The position numbers and the translations under genes were made by a program. Source: CAJQPP01 sp963793465 (GTDB lineage: Bacteria; Planctomycetota; Planctomycetia; Pirellulales; Pirellulaceae). Taken from it: a DNA stretch of 64,000 nt. The DNA lies in NCBI GenBank assembly GCA_963793465.1, contig CAWCAJ010000003.1:418102-482101 (forward strand), given 5' to 3'. Shown here piece after piece: positions 54,189-64,000 of the stretch (the first letter of the stretch is position 1; the number at the start of each line of letters is the position of its first letter). The notes under the pieces are model-generated. The model did no database searches. It was not told the DNA's origin and worked only from the letters and a program-made list of their open reading frames with translations.

Positions 54189-54584
54189 TCACAAGATCGG
54201 GACCTTCAATAGACTGCGTATCGGTGGCTGCGGCCAATGCAATGACTCGGCCAGGTACAACCGACCCGTGGCCGACCGCGACACCCACCAGGGACCCATC
54301 GGGCTGCGAATACAGGGGGTGGTTTGACCGCCGACCATTTGACCGGACAGCGACAACGAGCCACCGGGCGTATCCAACAGCACTCGCAAATCTTCCTGTT
54401 CATCCGGCTGCGGCGACGCAGGCCAGGAATCATTGGCCGATCCACTCACCGCCGCACCCAAACCGACCGCAAAAACACCCTCATCGCCGCCAGCCATCAA
54501 GCTAGCGTGCAAGGGCGTCGCGATCGCGCACAGCGAGCACACGAGCGAAATCATCAGGAAGGATAGGGTAGGTAGGGTATTCAT
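54189..54584 (-). CDS. Small secreted protein of unknown function
   Basis: 131 aa. N-terminal MNTLPTLSFLMISLVCSLCA then IATPLHASLMAG is a signal peptide. The rest is a short Gly/Ser/Pro-rich domain (GVFAVGLGAAVSGSANDSWP, LRVLLDTPGGSLSLSGQMVG) with no recognisable motif. It is 68 bp upstream of the PEP-CTERM start in the same direction, so possibly cotranscribed. Start has no strong Shine-Dalgarno site. Confidence 0.5.
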   Translation of the reverse strand: MNTLPTLSFLMISLVCSLCAIATPLHASLMAGGDEGVFAVGLGAAVSGSANDSWPASPQPDEQEDLRVLLDTPGGSLSLSGQMVGGQTTPCIRSPMGPWWVSRSATGRLYLAESLHWPQPPIRSLLKVPIL

Positions 54585-54898
54585 AGGCGGGGTTCGTCTG
54601 ATGCATAAAACGCCAGACGTTGCCTATTATGAACAGGGGTTTCCGGAAAACAATCCGATTTTTACCGAATTTTCCAGCCCCGCCAGAATTGACATCGCCA
54701 ACAACCCCTTAAGGTGATTGTAAACGCCCTTAATTGCATGGATTGTTGTTTTCGGGCAACATTTGCTGCATTTGGGGCCTGTTGTGGCCGGTCCAAGACT
54801 CCACGATCCATGCCAGCTCTACATTCCCTACAATCCGTGAAACCGGTAAATGTTTCCGTTTTCCAGACCCGATAATTCCTGTAGATCAACATGCAGCC

Positions 54899-57800
54899 AT
54901 GAAACTGACCTATTTATTTAGCGGTGTATTGGCCCTATTCGCCCTTTATTTCGGTGCCGGCACCAGCCCCGAAATGATCATTTTGAAGCGAGCATGTGAC
55001 CCCATGTTTGATTCCGCTGCCGCGCTGACGTCGTTTTCGACGGACCAGCCCAACAGTCTGTTCTCGAATAACCGCCGCGAGTGGCAGGTGGGTTCGCGGA
55101 CCGCCTTCTCGGCCACCTCCGCCGCCGATCTGCTGAACCCCCAGTCTTCCGCTGACGTTCCAGCTTCCGGTTTCCAGCCGGCAATGGCTCTCGGCGATCC
55201 TGCGTCCGTGCTGCACCAGAACCTGCAATCCCTGGCGACCGCCCTGGCACCCACGGCAGTGAATTTTCCTTTCGCCAACACGGGAACGGGCCCCGCGTTT
55301 TCGGGTGGCGAGCTGGTGGTGATCGACCAGTCCGTGGCGGGCTGGCAAGAGATGCTGGCCGACCTGCAGAGTCAACAAGCGGGTGGACGGGACCTGCAAT
55401 GGCTGTTGCTGGACTCGCGCACCGATGGCTTGCTGCAACTGTCGCAGGCCCTGGCGGGTTACCGCAACCTGAGTGCCTTACATATCATCAGCCATGGCGA
55501 CGCCGGCCAGATCCAATTGGGCAACCACCGGGTGACCGCCGATTCGCTGTCCGCCAACGCAACCGCGATCGCCGGTTGGCGGAGCGCCCTGGCGGCCGGT
55601 GCCGACATCCTGGTCTACGGCTGCAATGTGGGTGGCAGCACCGCCGGTCGGCAATTGGCGAACTCGTTGAGCAAGTTGACGGGCGCCGACGTGGCCGCCA
55701 GTAACAACCTGACCGGCTTGGCGGCCTTGGGGGGTGATTGGGACCTGGAGTACACCGTGGGGGCCATCGAGTCCCAGGTGGTTTTCAGTGCGCAGTTGCA
55801 GGACCAATGGCGGTACGTCTTGGATGTGCACATCACCCAGGCCTGGTTGAATGCCCAGGGTCCCGGTCCTTATTACCTGGACCAGCAGGGTGAGACCTAT
55901 GTATTGATGACCGACGTCACCACCGACGGCACCGCCTTCGCGATCATCGCCAAGGATGTGACCTTCAATTTGAACGGTTACACGATCACCTACAACAACG
56001 CCGATCCGATCACGGTGTTTAACGGCAGCTTTGAGCAAGGGACGGGCGGCGCCGCCAACGGCTGGGACTTCAGCAACGCCCCCGATGCCGATCGTTACCA
56101 GGGAGTCTGGCTACACAACGAAGTGTATGACGGCGAGTACTCCGCGCGGTTCGATCTCTCCAGCGGCCAGGACCAGTTCATCCGTTCCTCGCAAACCGTG
56201 ACCCTGGAAGCCAACACCACCTACAGCCTGTCGGCCATGTTTGAGTATGGGGGGCAGGGGGATGCGCATAATCCCGGGGTAGAAGGTTACGTGCGTTTGT
56301 TTGGCAATGGCTTGCCAGAACGCTTTACGACCTGGTCCGGCACGAACTGGCGGGGCATTCAGTTTCGGGAAGGTGAATTTACCACGGGATCCACAGCGGA
56401 AACTTACCACGTGGAAATCGGAGTCAGGTTGAATGGCCAATCCGCAACAAAACCCTTTTATATCGATGATGTCAAGATTCAAAGGACCAAGAGTGTCTGG
56501 CGTTTATGTGGGCCCGGCAGGATGGGCCGTTACATCGTGGAGTGATTTGACAAGATTCGGCAATGCTGACAATGCAACGGTAAGAAATGGCTTTATCGTG
56601 CAAGGTGCGGACAACGGCACCTGGTCACATGGCGTCACGGCGTTAGCACAGCAACAACATGGAATTGTCTTTGCTGCACATCACGGTGCAAGGTGCCAAC
56701 AGCGCCGCGATGTTTGGCTTCGAGCAGACATAATCAGATCGCAACAATCGACAATAACCGGCTCACCAGCAACGTCCAGACAATCACATCTCGCGACAAT
56801 GGCAACGGAGCAGTACTGAGTGGATTCAAGGGAGTCATCAGCAATAACATTATCGAGAATGGACCTATTTCCGGCATCTTGCAAGAGCGGCAGCCCCAGC
56901 CAGATATTCGGAAATACGATTCGACTGAAAACCAAATACACCAATGCCTTCGCGATTGTGGCGGGTGCCGGCTCGGATATTTATGACAATCTGATTGATA
57001 TGGGCAGTGGTGAATACTCCGGTCGGGGGATTCGCGCGGCGGGTACGGAAACCGATATGGCATTGGTTTACAACAATGTCGTCAAGGTTCAGGCACTTGC
57101 CAAATAACCAGGAATATGAAGGCGTCATTCTCGGCGGTGCTTACGGCATTCAATTGGAGGGCGTCGGCAATGTTGAAGTCTTCAGCAACCAAATTTATGC
57201 ATATGCCAATGGCCCCGGTGCAGACGCCTATGCCTTCCGAGCGAATTCGCTAACTGGTTCGATTTATGTCCACGATAATGAGTTTCATGCGATCAGTGAT
57301 GGCACCGCCGTCGCCTCGTTGATCAAACTTCACGATATCGTCGACGAGGCGACATTCGCTTCGAAGACAACCATCTGTTCACAAATTACGGGATTATTGG
57401 TGGCACCGTCACTGCGGATTTCACGTCCGTTACGATCAACATTGACCGGTGGCAAACCCATTGGCAACGCCGGATCCAATCATCTTCGAAGCTGATTACT
57501 ACGGCGGCACACTGCCTGATCCATTCGAATATTGTTTTCATGGACACGATTTTTCCGACAGCCTATTCACAGCAATTTTTTGAAAATGCGACACTCGCGA
57601 GCAGCCATTCGGTATGGCGGTGGGATTGACTGATCGCATGACCTTTTCGTCGCAATGGACCACCACGCTTTCCATTGTGGACAATGACGGAAATGGTCTG
57701 GCCAATGCCGACGTGACCATCGTCGACAAGGACGGCAACCAGGTCTTTACCGGCACGGCCAATGAACAGGGTCAGGTGGAAGTGGCCCTGGCCCAGTTCC

Positions 57801-59851
57801 GCACCCAGGGGGACGTGAAGACCGAGTTCGGTCCCTATACGGTCACAGCGGTATCGGAAGGCAAGCAGTCCCAATTGCAATTCACGGCCGACAAGGTGCA
57901 AACCGTGCAAGTCAGCCTGGATCTGGATCCACCCTCCCCAAGTGACTACACGCTGACCTACGATGGCAGCAAGCTGACGGTGGACGCCACCGAGCGCACC
58001 AACACCTTCATCTGGTCGGCCGCCAACCCCTTCCAGTTCATCGTGGATGGGTTCCAGTTCGCCGTGGCGGCCAGCACCAACCTGATCGTCTTCCGCGGCG
58101 CCGCCGGCTACGACCGTATCCAACTGACGGGCTCCCAGGGCACCGACCATTTGACGTTCAATGACGATCGCCTGAACTTCGTCACACCCGGCATGCAGAT
58201 CAAGACGCAGTCCATCGAGGACCTGCAGGTGGACGCCTCGGCCGGACAGGACACGGCCATCCTCAACGGGACCGCGGGCGACGACCTGTTTGATCTGGCC
58301 CCCAACGCGGTGACGGTCGCCACCCCCAACTGGGAAATGCAGGCCAGCGGTTTCAAATCCGTGACGGCCCAGGCCGGTCAGGGTCATGATGAACTGATCC
58401 TGCGTGACGGCAGCGGGGATGACCAGTTCGTCCAGTACAACGGCTTTGCCACACTAACCGGGGCCACGCACTACCTGCGTGGCGACGGTTTTGACGTGAC
58501 CACGGCGCTGGCCGAGTCCACGGGCTGGGACCAGGCCCTGTTCTTCGATACACCGGGCAACGATTACGCTGACGGCCGATGCCGACAGCATGCGGCTGGA
58601 AACCAGCAACGGGATCAGCGAAGCCCGGGGTTTTGAACGCGCCCAGACCGACGCCTTTTCCGGTGGCCAGGACACGGCCCAGTTGACCGGTCACGGCAAC
58701 GGCGACTCGCTGGTCGGCCACGCCAACGCCTTCATCTTCCGCAACAGCGACTTCCTGCACAACCTCCGCGGTTTTCACAGCGTGGAAATCCACAGCGATA
58801 CCAGCGGACAGAACGCCCTGTACCTGTGCGACGTGGCGGGCGACGACTTTTTCCAGCTGGCCGACGGGCACTTTTACTGGGCTGGGGCCGGCGGCCAGAA
58901 ACCTGACCGCCCACGGCTTCCGCACCCAGGTGGTTTTCAACGAGGTCGGTGGCAACGACAACGTGCACTTCCTGGACACGCCCGGCCAGGACCTGTTTTA
59001 CAGTTACGCCGATTTTTCGCTGATGCTGGCCGGCAACAGCTACCTGCGGTCCGATACCTTCGCCAACATGAATGCCTATCTCCAGCCAGGGATCGGATCA
59101 GGCCCGCCTGTTTGGCACGGCGGGCAACGAGACGCTGTTGTACACCGCGGACAGGGCCGCCCTGACCCGTGCCGATGGCAGCCTGGTACAGGCCTGGGAC
59201 TTTGGCCACAGCTTTGCCAATCTGCAGAGTGGCGGAGCCGACTGGGTGCAGTTCCAGGGCTCGGCCGGTGACGATCTGTTAACCGGCGACTTTGCGGCGC
59301 TGACGCTCAGTGGCCAGGGCTACGCGCACCAGGTTACCGGGTTCACGGCTGTGGGTTTTTCGGGCGGTGCTGGGAACGACGAAGCCTATCTCTCGGACTC
59401 GGCCGGGAATGACCACGCCGAGTTCACACCGGACGGCCTGTTATTCAGCAACGCCCAGCGATCGATCGCCCTGACGGGCTTTGAGACCCAGATCGTGCGT
59501 TCGCTGAAAGGTGGCATCGACAGCGTCGATTTCCAGGACTCCGTCTTGGATGACATCGTCTACAGCGTGGCCGAGTTCACCAGTATGCGGAACGACCTGG
59601 GGTTGCAGCGGGCGGACGGTTTCCGTCAGATCTCGCTGGTCAGTGACGCCGGTGGTTACGACACGGTCGAGATGCACGGCACCTCCGGGGTGGACGAGAT
59701 CGACCTGGTCAACGACCGCGGTTCGTATGTCGGCGGCGGCTTGGACCGGGTCTTCGAGGGCTTTGACTTCGCCGACCTGTTCCTGAACTTCGCGATTGAC
59801 CAGTTCAGCGAAGAGGATGTCTGGTTCAATTATGAACTGACCGACGTTTGA
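54899..59851 (+). pseudogene. Giant DUF4347-containing surface/adhesion protein, broken by multiple frameshifts
   Basis: From ATG 54899 (MKLTYLFSGVLALFALYFGA, signal/anchor). DUF4347 domain at about 140-290: LVVIDQSVAGWQEMLADLQS, ALHIISHGDAGQIQLGNH and DILVYGCNVGGSTAGRQLAN. A carbohydrate-binding-like beta-sandwich follows (VFNGSFEQGTGGAANGWDFS to FYIDDVKIQRTK). Then the frame shifts near 56490, 56660, 56690, 56890, 57105 and 57370; joined pieces form a parallel beta-helix (NNRLTSNVQTITSRDNGNGA, VISNNIIENGPISG, YNNVVKVQA, VEVFSNQIYAYANGPG). From 57614 an Ig-like part and Asp/Gly-rich repeats (TAGDDLFDL, GSGDDQFVQYNG, GTAGNETLLY) run to FNYELTDV with shifts near 58565, 58885 and 59095. Net length is divisible by three, about 1650 codons. 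Decay or poor sequence. Confidence 0.7.
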
Positions 59852-59862
59852 AACTGCCAACG

Positions 59863-59909
59863 TAGCTGGATTGGCAAGAATTCAGCCTAGCTGGACTCGC
59901 AAGAGTTTG
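59863..59909. other. Two copies of the TAGCTGGACTCGCAAGA motif
   Basis: TAGCTGGATTGGCAAGAATT at 59863 and TAGCTGGACTCGCAAGAGTT at 59888, 12 and 37 bp after the end of the DUF4347 gene. Each is a weak palindrome. Related copies are at 28577 (intron target) and 48672. Confidence 0.7.
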
Positions 59910-60108
59910 CCGCATTATGTTTTACGGTGTGGGATTTTGTTGGTTTCCCCCTTTCCCGACACAGCCGACTCCGTTGAATCGCGCATAGCTCGATGTCGTA
60001 GGTTCAGGGTAACGTCTTAAAAATTGCACACATTAATTGAAGGATAGCCCCGAGCTGTTAGGAATTTTGTTGTTGAAGCCGAAACCCTAACGCCCGAAAG
60101 GACTATCC

Positions 60109-60240
60109 ATGAGCAGTGTAACGAACGAAACGAAGTCGGCAAGCAAGAACTTGATCCAGATCGACGAGCAACAGATTAGACTCGTCAAAGTCGTTTCCTT
60201 GTCGGTTGATGCCGACGTATCAAAGTTGAATTTCGAATGA
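60109..60240 (+). mobile_element. IS256-type transposase remnant (N-terminus only)
   Basis: A short frame MSSVTNETKSASKNLIQIDE then QQIRLVKVVSL... resembles the start of planctomycete IS256-family transposases as I recall them (MSxVTxETKS...LIQxDExQI). It goes out of register after QQI and stops at 60240. No DDE residues remain. Nothing else is seen in 59910-60398. Confidence 0.45.
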
Positions 60241-60398
60241 CGACATTGTCGCCAATCGGGAGACCACTTTTCAACTATCAACATTTATTGGGACGCTTCC
60301 AAAGTTCGAAAGGTACAATGCTGCGGTAGCGTACCGGTTTTTATCTCTTAGCGATCTTAAAAAACTGTTTTAAACGAATCGAATCGTAATCTAAAAGA

Positions 60399-60590
60399 AT
60401 GGCAGTTCAGCATTCAGACGTTCCAAAATCGCAATGCCGTAGTTTTGACAAAGGTATCTCCGTAATCATACCGTCGAAAGCACCTGGAAACTACCTTTTT
60501 GAGAACTTGGATAGCCTTAAAGGCCAGTCGCTAAACCAGAAACTTTACGAAGTAATTGTTGTGCTCAACGGTAAGAGGAAGCCTTTATGA
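60399..60590 (+). pseudogene. Truncated glycosyltransferase family 2, N-terminal fragment
   Basis: MAVQHSDVPKSQCRSFDKGI, then SVIIPSKAPGNYLFENLDSL, KGQSLNQKLYEVIVVLNGKR: the first beta-alpha-beta of a GT-A (GT2) fold (SVIIPSKAPG, EVIVVLNG). It ends where transposase-like sequence begins, so it looks interrupted by an IS element. The remainder of the gene is not found in the window. Confidence 0.65.
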
Positions 60591-60639
60591 AAACTTAAGT
60601 TACCTAGCCCGCGACACCGGCTTCAATGCTGAGCCAGCG

Positions 60640-60800
60640 ACATGCCTTTGTGCTGAGTATCCCAACCATGTTTGGAGCGGGGACTTCATATTTGACCGAA
60701 CGGCTTTTGGCAAGCAACTCAAGTGGCTGGCGATCATCGACGAGTTCACTCGCGAGAATCTCTGCCTCGACGTTGGCCCGGCAGTGTTTTACCTCAGTCG
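60640..60800 (+). mobile_element. IS3-family transposase remnant (OrfB, DDE core fragment)
   Basis: NHVWSGDFIFDRTAFGKQLK, WLAIIDEFTRENLCLDVG matches the beginning of the integrase core of IS3 OrfB (WSxDFIFDRT...IVDEFTRECL), including the first catalytic Asp. It is cut off after about 50 residues and has no partner OrfA. It sits at the break point of the glycosyltransferase fragment. Confidence 0.65.
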
Positions 60801-60973
60801 CTCACTCCTTCGGCAAAAACTTTGCCGGGGAAGGATCAAACAAACTTTAACCAACCCATCTCTCATAACCCCTGGTGCAGAAAATGGGGGCAGGCCACTC
60901 ACTCCGTCAGCACAGCCGATCACCCGAAACTCTCTCACTTGGTGTGGTACAAAAAATGGGGTATAGCCATGGC

Positions 60974-61942
60974 TCAGTTGACTCTCATATCACATGGAAC
61001 CAATTTTGGGGAGCAGGCCACCTTCACAAACTCACGAGTACCTTGGATTTCCCCGAATATTGCCTCGGATAACTCGAGAAGTTCCCGGCTGGCGATTAGC
61101 TTTCGATACTCTTCGTCATTGTATAGTTCATGCCAACGAGTTAAGAACTCGTCGGGTACCTTTTTGGAAACGAACAACCGTTTGAAATACTCATGAAAAT
61201 GCCGCCAACGTTTGAAACTTAAAAGCAACTGCCACTTCACAAACACATCGCGAAGAGTCAATCGCGGGATATTGGTTCGGTCAAAGGAACTTCCTCCGCC
61301 ATAGTTCGAAATTTTCATCAAGAGGCTTGTCGAAGTTAAGTCCCATCAGCTGTTTTGATAGTCTTTCACGGTAAAGGTTATCACAGATCCAGTCATTGTA
61401 ATTGATGACTATTTCATTCGCTGTTGGCTCCCTCGTTTATGCAGAGGACCTTCCTCGCTACGACCATCCAGTTTTCTTTAATCAAGTCCATGTTTTCGAG
61501 TCCACCCAATCCGCCTCTTTTTCGCAATAGCGTTAGACGGCTTGCCAAACAATTAAATGGATCTCGAACAATATAGACATCAAATCGGTGCTCGCTTTTT
61601 CCAAGATAGACTTCGCGGTTTTTCTCAAAGCACTCATTGAAGACACTGCTGAATTGAAATCGACACCTTCGACTTCCAAGGATGCCTTATCTTCGTAGGA
61701 ATAAACAAGCACGCCTTTCTCGATTTTCCTTAGGGCTTCAATATCTGCTGTATAATCGATTCCCGTTAACGCCATTTGCCCTCGTGTTTTGTAAGGGTCG
61801 ACGTCACCATGACAAACGTTGTTTAGGAAGACGAATTGTTCGACCAGGATACAATCCACAGATCCAATCAATGATCGCGTGATTTCCGCTGCACATTTTG
61901 ACCAAGTACGCGAATTTCAATTTTGTTGGTTGCTTGAGCCAT
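60974..61942 (-). pseudogene. Sulfotransferase-like gene, fragmented by frameshifts
   Basis: Pieces in changing frames join in order. They are: ATG 61942 with KIEIRVLGQN; KMCSGNHAIIDWICGLY (PAPS loop-like SGNH); CILVEQFVFLNNVCHGDVDP then RQMALTGIDYTADIEALRKI-type sequence; HRFDVYIVRDPFNCLASRLT (3'-phosphate-binding-like RDPFN..SR); EIVINYNDWICDNLYRERLS; and YGGGSSFDRTNIPRLTLRDV to the stop at 60974. At least four shifts are needed, at about 61890, 61630, 61420 and 61320. This pattern fits sulfotransferase-like proteins of cell-surface glycan clusters. Clearly non-functional as sequenced. Confidence 0.6.
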
Positions 61943-62106
61943 ATACCTTATTCATCAATATTAACGGTAGACTTGCCCATTTTGGCTGGTAGCACTTTTT
62001 GTGAGAATAACCGAAGGTTCATCTGATCCAAGCTGCCAGTAGAGACTGTTCTCAGTCCCTGTGATTGACCGCCAAGACCACAAACAGCTTCCAATGGGGA
62101 CGTTCA

Positions 62107-63012
62107 CTACCTTGTGCTTAAGAATTGCCCGCCAATTCCATAGGGTTTATTGCAAAATGACTGAAAGAACATCTTGCGGGCGGTCTTGCGTTGCCCTCGA
62201 TCAGTTACGATTTCCGATGCAACACGGTACAGTGCATCGGAAAGTCCGTACCGCAATTCCCGCCGGCAGGTAGCGTTCATGCACTTCCCATATCGCGACA
62301 GCAGTTGTTGATATAACGGAATTCTCAACTGGAATCGTCTCAGGTATTCCGCAGACCAATTTCCACCGTGCATATTGCGGTAGGTTAAAACACGATCAAC
62401 ATATTGGACTTTTCCTCCGGACAGCAAAATGGCAATCAGGATTCCGACATCGTCGACGCCTCCCGGGTAATCGGAAAAGTCAATTTTGTTTTCCACCAAA
62501 TACTTTTTGCGGGCCATGAAGGTCGAGAAAAGCGGAATTTGTTGTTCCCGCACGATCGCCCGCAGCAGTTCTTTGGCGTCGGTACTGAGGATGCCTGGAT
62601 GCAGTTCGCTATAAACCGCGTTCTTGTGCTGCTCCGCGTATACTTCACGTGCATCGGTATAAGCAAGCACAACACCCGAAACCATCATGGCATTTAATTG
62701 AGTTTCTATCTTATCTGCCTCCCACAGATCGTCGTGATCACAGAACGCCAGGAACTCGCCAGTAGCCATCGAGCAGCCGGCTTGCCGTGCTTTAGCAACT
62801 CGCAGATTGTCCTGCCGAATCAGCCGGATTCTATCGCTACCGAGCCTCGAAATTACCTCCACAGTATTGTCCGTGCTGCCATCGTCAACGACGATGATTT
62901 CAAGTTTCTTATAAGTCTGATTCAAGATCGAATTGGGGCATGATTCAATATGTAATTCACCATTGTAAACGGCAACGATGGCACTGACAGTGGGTTGTGA
63001 TGACGCATTCAT
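62107..63012 (-). CDS. Glycosyltransferase family 2 (GT-A fold)
   Basis: 301 aa from ATG 63012 (MNASSQPTVSAIVAVYNGEL); a longer frame to 63078 overlaps the preceding gene. Nucleotide-sugar-binding VSAIVAVYNGE and LEIIVVDDGSTDNTVEVISR, and the metal-binding DxD region as FCDHDDLWEADKIETQ (D92-HDD). ARKKYLVENKIDFSDYPGGV contains the usual acceptor/loop acidic residues. Soluble or membrane-peripheral; adds a sugar to a lipid-linked or surface glycan. It immediately follows the pyruvyl transferase gene in the same direction. Donor and acceptor unknown. Confidence 0.9.
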   Translation of the reverse strand: MNASSQPTVSAIVAVYNGELHIESCPNSILNQTYKKLEIIVVDDGSTDNTVEVISRLGSDRIRLIRQDNLRVAKARQAGCSMATGEFLAFCDHDDLWEADKIETQLNAMMVSGVVLAYTDAREVYAEQHKNAVYSELHPGILSTDAKELLRAIVREQQIPLFSTFMARKKYLVENKIDFSDYPGGVDDVGILIAILLSGGKVQYVDRVLTYRNMHGGNWSAEYLRRFQLRIPLYQQLLSRYGKCMNATCRRELRYGLSDALYRVASEIVTDRGQRKTARKMFFQSFCNKPYGIGGQFLSTR

Positions 63013-63062
63013 TTGATCTGCCGGTCTCCAGTCGAGTCTTGAAATTGCCCTTTCGGCAGGCT

Positions 63063-63900
63063 TCAGCCCAGAACGCAACCGCTAAACCGTCGAAACATCT
63101 CATCCAGGGACTCAAAAATGCACCGGTCAATGGTTCGACAGGTCATGCTTTCAATGACCGACTTTAAAGAGCAGGCCTCAGTAAAACTGATCGGGCTGAG
63201 ATCATAACCAATCGCCGATCCATAATCTCTAAACTTGAATCCGTCGCCAATCACGGCGCTCGACAACTTGATCCATGCATTCGGAATGCCTAGAGCATCA
63301 GACACGATAATCCCATGTAAAGAGGAAGAGACGACATGCTCACAACAGTGAATTTCGTTTATCACGTGGTGAAGATCGTTTTCGACATCAATCACTTTTA
63401 CTGAATCCCTGTTCGCTTCAATGAACTTCCTTAAAAGCGGGTTGTTACGATCCACGTAATGGGGAATAACTCCAGGCGATATTTCGATTTCTTTCTTGAT
63501 TTCACAAATTTCCCCGCCAACAACCCGGGTCCCCCAGTATCGCATTTTCTGCTCCTTGAACTCGCTCCTGGGTCAGCCTTCCTCGCACGCCCCAGATCCT
63601 GGCATTTCGCAGGTCGATCTCTCTGTCGTCAATCAAACCACTACCCAATATGTGCTGGCCGAAGTTGGATTCCGTCTGCTGCAAGACACTGCCGGTAGAG
63701 ATGACATCGCAACGGGGCAAGGAGGAATGCACGGGGGTTAAACCATATTCTTTTAGCAACTCCGGAGTAAATTGATCACCAAAGTTCGGCCTGTTGTTAA
63801 ACCAAAATACGCGGACGGCATTGCGACGCGAGAAACCAAGTGCCTTGTTTACTTGATTCAACAACAGGCACTTGATCTTGTGTTTAACATGCGAAGGCAT
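63063..63900 (-). pseudogene. Polysaccharide pyruvyl transferase family protein, frameshifted
   Basis: Two overlapping frames give one protein. The first (ATG 63900 with AGGAGAAT before it) reads VRVFWFNNRPNFGDQFTPEL, ISTGSVLQQTESNFGQHILG, GVRGRLTQERVQGAENAILG and DPG. The second continues VVGGEICEIKKEIEISPGVI, HVVSSSLHGIIVSDALGIPN and ends FRRFSGCVLG. HxxSSSLHGIIVSDA and the GDQ...GS(G) elements are typical of the PS_pyruv_trans (ExoV/WcaK-like) family, which adds pyruvate ketals to exopolysaccharide. The shift is near 63535 in CCCGGG; length 838 nt implies one surplus base. First visible gene of the glycan operon. Confidence 0.8.
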
Positions 63901-64000
63901 GGGATTCTCCTGATTCGTTTAATGCCGCTGCCTCACGGTCGAGACACATTCAGCGACGCTCATGTTTTGCGTCCGAGCAATGCTCCGATGGATCGGATTC

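Overview
The window (about 64 kb, moderately GC-rich) looks like chromosome of a planctomycete, most likely Pirellulales (Rhodopirellula-like). This rests on gene content: a PVC-type SGNH/beta-propeller protein, an FGly sulfatase, a PEP-CTERM protein, a DUF4347 surface protein, two ECF sigma factors, FHA-domain proteins, a YTV/BNR-type secreted propeller protein and weak or absent Shine-Dalgarno sites at many genes. It also rests on the intergenic motif TAGCTGGACTCGCAAGA, which I associate with this group from memory.

Layout. 1-8.8 kb: a partial secreted PVC-type protein, folE, a frameshifted DNA methyltransferase, a large secreted BNR-propeller protein and an MFS transporter. 8.8-9.8 kb: an array of about 200-bp repeats with an expandable CTGTTCCCTT decamer. 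9.9-13.4 kb: a PDZ protein, anti-sigma-like protein and ECF sigma operon, then a sulfotransferase. 13.6-17.6 kb: a cupin/DinB/GNAT operon, a nitrilase-family amidase and a small zinc-ribbon membrane protein. 17.9-26.6 kb: a DUF255 thioredoxin-like protein, then an unusual signalling locus: an FHA-EAL protein divergent from a winged-helix AAA+ ATPase, followed by a Ser/Thr kinase fused to a tubulin/FtsZ-like domain. 26.6-28.6 kb: a complete group II intron with its RT/maturase. 28.7-35.4 kb: transglutaminase-like protein, helical periplasmic protein, unknown protein, sulfatase and RecQ-like helicase. 35.6-36.8 kb: two divergent CsrA-type proteins, one with a long C-terminal extension. 36.9-38.8 kb: a RAYT transposase embedded in REP-like palindromes. 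38.8-43.1 kb: ECF sigma, SPFH protein with ribbon-helix-helix partner, a repeat array, an OmpH-like lipoprotein and tRNA-Asn. 43.2-44.2 kb: a second Y1 (HUH) transposase between inverted REP units. 44.4-48.6 kb: two paralogous TPR-like proteins and a secreted unknown. 48.9-53.4 kb: a double-FHA coiled-coil gene bracketed by oppositely oriented repeat arrays. 53.5-59.9 kb: PEP-CTERM protein, small secreted protein and a badly frameshifted DUF4347 protein. 60-64 kb: a decayed glycan locus with IS remnants, broken glycosyltransferase and sulfotransferase-like genes, an intact GT2 and a frameshifted polysaccharide pyruvyl transferase.

Two themes stand out. First, palindromic repeats are abundant and the window has two different HUH transposases that could have spread them, so it reads as REPtron-type biology in a planctomycete. 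Second, at least seven otherwise convincing genes carry frameshifts, mostly single-base and several in homopolymers. This may be sequence error in a draft or long-read assembly, real decay, or both; it is most severe at 56-62 kb. The most interesting candidate system is the FHA-EAL / AAA+ / kinase-tubulin locus at 20.0-26.6 kb.
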